This document shows positions 57,236 to 64,000 of a DNA stretch of 64,000 bases, in pieces. Within the stretch, counting starts at the first letter, position 1. Each line of letters begins with the position of its first letter. Origin of the DNA: Trichobilharzia szidati (taxonomy: Eukaryota; Platyhelminthes; Trematoda; Strigeidida; Schistosomatidae); assembly GCA_944472155.2 (NCBI GenBank), contig OX235279.1, positions 115,498,110-115,562,109 on the forward strand, given 5' to 3'. The notes under the pieces were generated by a model. It was not told the origin of the DNA and searched no databases. It worked only from the letters and a program-made list of their open reading frames with translations. Position numbers and translations under genes: made by a program.

Positions 57236-58881
57236 ATGGTCGTTAAAATTACCAAAGAAGATGAACAATTGCTGGAAGAATACAGCCAGGCTGCATCTAA
57301 AAACTCAGACAAGCTGGTTTATGTCAACGCATTTACCATATCTTTGATACCTATCTGTATGTTGTTTGTAAATATCTGAAAGAGATTAACTTAGGGTTGT
57401 TTTGGCGCATACATAAAATGCCACTTATAGCTAATTCCTTCTTATATGCTGTTGTTACAGTTGCCTCAGCTTTTTTAATGTCTCTAGCGTATAAAAACTC
57501 AAAAACACCTTTAATGGAGAGGTAACTGAATTTGTAATGCTTTATTTTTCTAGGATCGCTGTTCGTCGAACTGAAGCAATTTCTAAACAAGTCAATGCTC
57601 AAGCCGGTAAAGACAAAAATATGTCTAGAAAAAACAGGGAAGATAGGTAGGCGAAATTTTTTAATTACTCTTTCAAAGCATCCGCGAACTGACAAAGAAA
57701 GTTGCTGATCATGAATCGACAACATTCTCAATATTTTACAATAACTGTTTGTTTATGCTGATACTATTGCTATTATCAGCTGTTCTTCATCATTTTTCAA
57801 GTCCTGTGTATCCTTTGATGGTTCAATGGCTTTTTAACAAAGGTTTAAAGTCCCAACTAATTTATTTAAAAATCTGTCGACAGTTACTGGGACAGACTAT
57901 TAATGTTGTTTACTCTGCTGTAACCGAACATGTGACCACCTGGGTGAAAGACTTGAGAGGGCCATGAACACCACATCAGTATATTTATACATATATGTAT
58001 GTCACACGCAAGAATGAAATTTCGAACACTTTAGCATTATGTCATAACCACGGTCAAAAACCTCATATGTGACTTTTATTATGGGGATCTGAAGCCGATG
58101 AGTGTTGTCATCTAAGATTTTGGTTCTAATTTGTAACATATCGACTGTCTTGAGTTGATTGATTCGCTTGCAACGTGATTAGTATGCCGTAAGTCACTTA
58201 AGGTCCGTGGAGTTACTATAAAGTGCTGATATGCAGTGTATCACATAAGCATAGGGACTGTCCCGTTGCACTTTCAAATGTAATTATTGTCAAATATATT
58301 GAGGGTTGATTGTGGAAAAAGTCAACTTAACATAATAGTACAGTAGCTAACTACGTACTCATGTGAATTATTAACTGTATTACTTTAACATTTAGAAATT
58401 GGTCGAATCAAAACTTGATTGTCACTTGGGGATTATGGCCAAGCCGGTTGGCAAACTACCTTAAATAGATTAAAAATGCGCTTACCATATTTCATCTAAG
58501 TGTTGACTTGGTATTTGCGTAGTGTTTCGGACGTCTCACTTGTTCACTGTACATGTTTAGTTTAGTATATTGTCATTCGATTCCACTTACACGAATTTTG
58601 TTTCCGTTTTGATATGAGATTACACTTTGTTGATAATACACAATAAAGTGGATGAATATTTGAATTTGCCAATTCACTCACAGGTTTCATTTTTAAGAAA
58701 GTTAAGAATTAGTAACTTTGGGTATTTTATAGCTATCTTTAATACAATGTGCATTTCATTTATTATACCTGACGCTTATCTCCTGATTTCCTTAATAATA
58801 AAAACTAGAAATTACTCAGTGTCGATGTTGATTGCTGCAGGTTCCGCAGCTTTCTTATCATCCGGAAAAGGATCATTTTGA
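57236..58881 (+). CDS. SSR3: Translocon-associated protein subunit gamma (SSR3)
   Basis: Five exons splice in frame to 180 residues: 57236-57356, 57395-57521, 57554-57646, 57679-57807, 58809-58881. Introns are 38, 32, 32 and 1001 bp, all GT-AG. TRAP gamma is a four-span ER membrane protein of the TRAP complex beside the Sec61 channel and helps insertion and folding of secretory proteins. Family matches: NAFTISLIPIWLFWRI (exons 1-2), LYAVVTVASAFLMSLAYKN (second span), the cytosolic basic stretch AISKQ...KNMSRKNRED (exon 3), the highly conserved ESTTFSIFYNNCLF (exon 4), and the end VNYSVSMLIAAGSAAFLSSG (exons 4-5). Length is close to the human protein (185). The start is the only ATG before the family's first helix and sits directly after an acceptor. 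The exon-4 frame remains open for 160 bases into intron 4. A polyadenylation signal follows at 58961. Confidence 0.95.
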
Positions 58882-58960
58882 TAATATGACTAATATATTC
58901 GTTTTGTAAAAAGCTCGTTCTTCTAAAGTCTTTCGATGACATGTTTTAACGTGAGTAAAT

Positions 58961-58966
58961 AATAAA
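58961..58966 (+). terminator. Polyadenylation signal of SSR3
   Basis: AATAAA 80 bases after the SSR3 stop codon, on the coding strand. Confidence 0.6.
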
Positions 58967-61042
58967 AAGTGGTTGCGTGATCATATAAGGGGTTATACAA
59001 ATAAAGTGAATGGTAATTAGTAAAATGATTAATATTGATTGATGTAAACATTAAGTTAAGTTGCAAACGTGAGGGGTAAACACAATAGTCCATGTTTATC
59101 ACTTTAGTGATTAGTTATTATTAATTTCGTTTTGAATACATTTAATTTCTCATTATTCCATATGAAACAATTTCAGTGGTCAGGAATAGTGGAGGTTGCC
59201 TCCACTTCTGAAACACCGGTGTGGACTTCAACCATTTATGCACATGTGTGTTCACAGCTTAACAGTCATAGGAAACAAAAGTGTCCGAAAAGCTTACGTG
59301 ACCATTTTAGAAATGAAAGAAAACGAATCTGTGTTCATAAAGAAATTGACTGAATACTTGTCTGTGTGTGATAGTGATGCTCGTCCTGAAGAAATCTGTG
59401 GTTATATATAGTCAGTTGTAGAGACAATAATGAGGAAAACTTATGGTCGTTGACTGGATCCTGTTGAAATGCAGTGAGTCTGTTGTTTATTCTGAACTTA
59501 TTGACGGAAGGGGAATTATTCTTGAAAAATTGACATTTAAGAGCTAGCTGACAAGTAGTCATCATGACAATGGCGAGCGGTAGCGAATGAGGAAATTCAT
59601 AAAAAGTATAAAAGACGTTAATACTAAACAGTATTAGGTTGCGTCAACGTTACTGAACAAACATTTGAGTCCCCATGTAATCGGCACAAAGTTGCTTCTA
59701 TTGTGTGAGGGTTAGTAATACTAGCTGGCGACCCAGACGTTGATGGGTGGGGCGAGGCTGCAAGCTGAAACTACCGACCAGTGAATGACGGCTTCCCACT
59801 AATGTTGTCTGCATGCAGCTTCTATATTCCTGCGTAAAGGAGTACTTGTGAGTTGGCTATAGGTATATTTCAAGTTTTTTTGTGCTTGTTATCTTTTGTT
59901 AAGATATGGGAAAGTGGACTTTTTCTCCTTATCCTGATGGGTCGTACACCTAATGATAGTCTCCTTATTTTTTACCAGTGACTACTCAGAATTTACATCA
60001 TAATTCCTATAAATAACGATAAGTGCGACTGAAACCCGGTCTACGTGGATTTCGTAAATCTAACGCTAGAACACAGTGCCAGTAAGTTGAAAGCTAATTA
60101 GAATCGATCGTCGCTGTTTAGCCGTTAAGTGGACCTCCCAAATAATCTGAATAACTCGTTGTACAAACTAGTCGTCAAGCGCTTTTAGAAAAGGAAATAT
60201 CATAAAAAACTGCAGAATTTTGAGGATATAGCTCACTAATACAAACTTCTGACTTTTAAATTCTTAAATACCTGGTTCTTAATTGTTAATGTAGTATTTT
60301 GATAAGCCGTAAGATAATAAATACACCTATGTCTACCTTCCATACTGAATAGAATCTCTTCAATTGTCAATACAGAGTGCATTGACACTAAAAATAATAC
60401 AATTTAATTATATTATTATAACAAAAAGATTAAGGTACATTGTATAAATGATTTTCAAATTTCTTTGATAGTAAGGTGAGATTTTAGTTTGCTTCAATAA
60501 TGCCGAATTCTGAAAGTCAACAAACAACCTTGCGGCTCCGATCCGCTAATCTGTAATAGCAAAAGATATAAATATGTGGTCTGGTATAAAGTGCTCAGAG
60601 GTGTTAAGTCGTAAGAAAATGCTTTACATAAGTCTGTCATGTAAAAACAAAAACATCTGTGTTTATATTGATTTCTTATGAAACTTATGACTAAGTTGCT
60701 TCTTTCATGAACTCCTCACTGTAATTACAATAAAATAAACAGAAACTATCTATGCAGATTTCTCCTTGATGAGAAAATTGGAATGAAATGAAGCTGGTTT
60801 AATGGATGTTCTTTGGTGCAATCAGGCAGCATTTTAGCTTAGTCGTTACCACTGCACTTCAGCCCATAAAATAAGGTATTGTCTACATTCAGATATTTGA
60901 CTGCGAGGAACTTCATTAGGCATATCTACATCGACCAGTTGCAATCAGTCTTTTCTGAAATTTTCATAAGCCTTATATGCATTACCTTCAAAACACACTA
61001 CAAGAAGGTACGCTATCGTATGGATAACTTACGTTTGACAGA
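58967..61042. other. No supported gene apart from a weak exon candidate
   Basis: Mostly AT-rich and featureless. Around 59132-59411 two overlapping plus-strand frames look protein-like (see next entry). Confidence 0.45.
59266..59411 (+). CDS. Candidate terminal exon, unknown protein
   Basis: After an acceptor (cacagcttaacag) the frame reads SVRKAYVTILEMKENESVFI, then KKLTEYLSVCDSDARPEEIC, and a TAG stop. It looks like a folded helical C-terminus but no family is recognised. A second frame over the same bases (59132-59353) is also open and equally plausible, so neither is firm. Confidence 0.3.
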
Positions 61043-62233
61043 TTATGTTGCCTGCATTCGTTGTGTGGCCAACTCATCAGCTTCTTCATTTTCTTCAGCT
61101 GTGTAGACATCTTTATCCAGTCGTCTTAAACTGAGTAGACTAACTCGAACTTCCAGTCGATAATCTTTGGTATCGTAAACGGGATTGTCTACAGAAAGAT
61201 AATACATTACATCAATTATATGGTGGTTGTAAAAAGTATCTCTGTACACAAAGTAGCCACGGCGAATGTATTTAATAATACCATAACTCTAATTCACGCC
61301 TATCGACTGCTGTAAGAGTTGATAGTAATAAGTTCACGTCTTCTAGTTCTCAAGGCAGATGCTGAGGTCGCTGAAAGTGGATTACTTAATCTGATTTATC
61401 ACGAAGTGGAAACTAATGTTGATATGATTTGTTTTCTCCAGCGGTTACTAGACGTTAGCTATCAAGAGGTTTGTTCAAAAACGGATTCATTTGCTGACGT
61501 ATTTAGATTTACAAATCTTACGTTTTCTTAACTACATACATTGAATACTTCTAATTTAGGCTACAAAACAGTAGAATACCTTCGCATTTAAATCCGTGTT
61601 TTCGAACGTTTCTTAAAGAATTCATGATCAAATTAAAATACAATCCTTACATATGTATCGAATATTCCAACCCATTTCCTTTGTAATGTCTTGACGATGA
61701 GAGTTTTCAGATAATACTGTTGTTTGTATCTGCTATAAACACATTGTACAATATGATTTACTGCCTCAATATGCGGATAATCTTCAGCCAGAAAGTTCAT
61801 AGCTTGCGGTATTCGGTTTTGCTGAATGTACGATAATACCTATTTTTTCTTGGTTTCTGTTTTACACCGTTATATAGACGTTATGAAACCATGAGCAAAA
61901 ATAAATGCATGAGGTCACTAATGAACAGGATAAATATGAAACACTGATGGGATTCATTTCCCCTCTGAGACTGCAGTCGAAATCTGTCACAACAGAAGTA
62001 TACAGACGTGCCAGTAATAACTGCTAACAATCTTTGAAGAACTGAAAATTTAGTTCCACCACAACAGTTCCTCAGATTTGTTTTTAAATCTTAGACTGAA
62101 AGTCATTTCTTAAAAACCAATGGAAAGAATTACTGGAAATTGTTTGGTAAAATTACCTGCTAAAATCAGGGTTCGTAAGTGCGAGAATCCTGTTAGCTTT
62201 TTGATTTCTTCCAAACTTCCAATTTGATTTTCT
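61043..62233 (-). CDS. Leucine-rich-repeat protein, last two exons (LRRC23-like)
   Basis: On the minus strand exon A (62233-62157, 77 bp) and exon B (61188-61043, 146 bp) are joined by a 968 bp GT-AG intron (donor gtaatt, acceptor ttctgtag). Phases fit: GCAG + AC gives Ala-Asp. The product reads ENQIGSLEEIKKLTGFSHLR, TLILADNPVYDTKDYRLEV, then LLSLRRLDKDVYTAEENEEA and stops soon after. N.I..L..I..L..L..L.L..NP is a leucine-rich repeat, and Y R...L..L..LD....T.EE..EA is an LRR cap as in LRRC23 and other axonemal LRR proteins. LRRC23 is a radial-spoke protein; that identity is a guess from the cap. Upstream exons encoding the earlier repeats were not found and would lie above 62233, perhaps outside the window. 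A consensus donor (gtaagt) 12 bases after the stop codon suggests an alternative or 3' untranslated intron. Confidence 0.7.
61633..61839 (-). CDS. Candidate nested exon within the LRR gene intron
   Basis: After an acceptor (aaaaatag) the minus strand reads VLSYIQQNRIPQAMNFLAED, YPHIEAVNHIVQCVYSRYK and LQRKWVGIFDTY, with a donor-like gtaagg after TAT and a stop at 61633. It looks like real protein, but its phase does not join exon A and exon B of the LRR gene (the forced frame meets a stop). It could be a different transcript, an old exon or chance. Confidence 0.3.
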   Translation of the reverse strand, partial: VLSYIQQNRIPQAMNFLAEDYPHIEAVNHIVQCVYSRYKQQYYLKTLIVKTLQRKWVGIFDTYVRIVF

Positions 62234-62657
62234 CTACTCATTCAAATAAAATAAGGTAAATTTGTGTTGCAGATTTGACTGTAGGTTTTAAGGACAGATA
62301 TTCAAAGCGAAAAATAAAATAAGCAGGAGTACATTAGAAAACTCTCAATCGTTACTTAGTTCCTTGTTAAGTTCTATATGTCACATAGGGTAAATTAGAA
62401 TGAGTTGTGCATTACTACTGGCACATAACGAAATTCCTCTTTAGTTGGCTAAAACTTAAGAATGCTTTTAAAGTGCTGACAGTATCAAATATCTTGTGAT
62501 ATATGTATCCGTCGTATGGTAGAGACGCTAGCAATTCGTCAATATAACCCCGAACTCTATGTGCAGAAAAGGTTTGTTCAGCCTCTTACTCTACTATGGT
62601 CTTATTCTGTCTCCTAATCGTTTACTTCTGCTTTTGGTAATTAATTCACTATTATCA

Positions 62658-62701
<44 letters not shown>

Positions 62702-63334
62702 CAGCCTTGAAGATGATTTCGTTGATAAAACATTTTCCTTGCTGAATTGTCTATTACTTTTTTCATGACTCATTTTCTTTTAAATATCACTGGAACTGAA
62801 ACGAAGTAATCCTTGTATTTCAATTACGTGAAAGCACTAGACTGAAAGGAGTAAATTTCAAGTTACTTAGTCTTCAGAATCTCCATCTACTTTTTAAAAT
62901 AACAAGTGATCACTTTTTTCCTCTTCCTAATTCAGTGCGATTTTGAATAGAGTAGTAAGATGTGAGTGTTTAGTTAGCATAATGTCAATAAACCGACAAT
63001 AACACATCATCAATTTGCATGACACGTATCTGTGAAGTAAAATAAGGAACGTATCAGTTGATAGTTTCTGCACATCTTAGTAGACTACGGGCTCAGTTAG
63101 TGGAAAGCTGTAAATCGATTCTTGTCATATCTAAGCGATTGGATCGCAGATTTATTGATTCACAATCATTCCACCAAAAGTAATGCTACCTCATAAAATC
63201 TCAGCAACAAAACAGCGATGCTAATGCATTTGAAAGAGTGAAATCTTTCTGAACTGAAACAGAAAAAGCGTTGCCTGACTCTACAGCCAATCACTGAAGA
63301 CAGAATCTCAGGTGAATATAGACGAAACAAAGTT
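62234..63334. other. No supported gene
   Basis: AT-rich sequence, expected to hold the upstream intron of the LRR gene. Contains the TA run at 62661-62696. Confidence 0.5.
62661..62696. repeat. (AT)18 microsatellite
   Basis: An uninterrupted AT dinucleotide run of 36 bases, the longest simple repeat in the window. The open frame 62559-62768 across it is an artefact of the repeat. Confidence 0.95.
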
Positions 63335-63985
63335 GATAAAGATACCTAACCAACAGCAACAGATGCCAATCACTATCAACGGGAAAAGTAGAAAGGAAGT
63401 CGTCTGTTCATCTATCTAGGATGCATCAACCGTTTCAGTTACCGGCGCCCGGATGAGGATGCCAAAGCCTGGATCTGAAAAGCAAGACAGAATTTCGGCA
63501 CTGTGAAATCACTTTGGAAATCTACTACAGTCAACATAAGGAGCAAAATCTGGATCCTAAACAAGATTCCAACTCTCCACTCTAATGTCAAGTCGATGCT
63601 TCTATGTGATTCAGAAACTTGGCCATAGCATCATCAGAAACATTTCCAACAGGCTTCAGAGTTTCATCATTAGCTGCTGAAGATCACATGGCGATAAAGG
63701 ATTAGCAAGGAGAAGCTCTGGGAGACATCTAACTAACCAAGTACGTACTAACTTACAGATATGAAGAAGGAAATGGATTGGACATACTCTGAGACATTTA
63801 TATTCCACGTCATCTATTATAACCCAAATAGGAAGGGATGTGTTGAGTTTGAGTTCGATGGTGACATGCAGGGGATCATGTGAAGAGGAAATGAAAGCCT
63901 GTAGATGGTCGTGACAGGAGAGTGCAATGGAGATGTGGTACTAACTTCCTATATTTCACTAGAAGTGCAAAGAATAAATAATAAT
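63335..63985 (+). mobile_element. RTE-type LINE, 3' fragment
   Basis: In broken frames it reads like the C-terminal half of the LINE at 27031: a VIYLGC-like piece and RPDEDAKAW (63400-63475, compare TYLGS...GTDEDV), ATTTGGAAATCTA for LWKST, ATGCTTCTATGTGATTCAGA for MLL.DSETW (63594), then KEMEKW-like and a TCATGTGAAGAGGAAATGA stretch (compare CEEEMK at 15770). It ends in AATAAATAATAATTATAAT, an RTE-type tail. 5' truncated, no open frame. Confidence 0.75.
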
Positions 63986-64000
63986 TATAATATGGCCAGT

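Noticed and set aside
61346..61471. Plus-strand exon candidate (ADAEVAESGLLNLIYHEVE) between acceptor-like and donor-like sites
   Set aside because: It lies inside the intron of the minus-strand LRR gene, the donor (gtttgt) is weak and no partner exon was seen. It may deserve a transcript check but is not called.
62559..62768. ORF with a run of Tyr-Ile repeats
   Set aside because: Produced by the AT dinucleotide microsatellite.
1..64000. CRISPR arrays, bacterial operons or a phage-type system
   Set aside because: No regularly spaced repeats; introns, SINEs and LINEs show a eukaryotic nuclear genome.

Overview
The window looks like a piece of a blood-fluke (Schistosoma) nuclear chromosome. 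It is AT-rich and gene-poor, and it carries many short microsatellites. It holds SINE-like repeats with hammerhead-ribozyme-like cores (the Sm-alpha type known from schistosomes). The one gene that can be rebuilt completely has 32-38 bp micro-introns at its 5' end and a 1 kb last intron, a layout known from schistosome genes. The species cannot be fixed from the sequence alone.

Real genes are few. The best is a translocon-associated protein gamma gene (SSR3; five exons, 57236-58881, + strand), which I could splice by hand into 180 residues. A leucine-rich-repeat protein of the LRRC23 type has its last two exons at 62233-61043 (- strand). One EF-hand exon lies at 10829-10672 (- strand). A long, disordered 419-codon exon lies at 22263-21004 (- strand). 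A few weaker exon candidates lie at 18440, 55967-56520, 59266 and 61633.

Most identifiable sequence is retroelements. (a) 12216-14141: a decayed Penelope-like element with reverse transcriptase and GIY-YIG-type endonuclease; a second endonuclease piece lies at 16995-17465. (b) 27031-29620 (- strand): an RTE-type LINE with an internal deletion and a 4 bp insertion at its catalytic site; 5'-truncated relatives lie at 15673, 31421 and 63335. (c) 34609-40139: an apparently intact Ty3/gypsy LTR element of the CsRn1/Kabuki type whose 459 bp comparable LTR sequences look identical. (d) 44330-48740: a CR1-type LINE with PHD-finger ORF1 and an ORF2 broken by three stops and a SINE. (e) 49110-52606: a BEL/Pao-like element with 323 bp LTRs, a Gag-like ORF and no pol. 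(f) 53411-55290: another LINE with a SINE in it, and a related C-terminal fragment at 33590. tRNA-derived SINEs lie at 1042, 23508, 46098 and 53783; three have target-site duplications, and two of those clearly end in a tail shared with the RTE LINE.

The most interesting items are the Gag-only BEL-like element with nearly identical LTRs (probably mobilised in trans), the SINE/RTE tail sharing backed by target-site duplications, the young gypsy element with a TGATG gag/pol junction, the 49 bp-arm hairpin repeat with dispersed single arms, and the head-to-head Sm-alpha pair. Long stretches between these show no gene that I can support.
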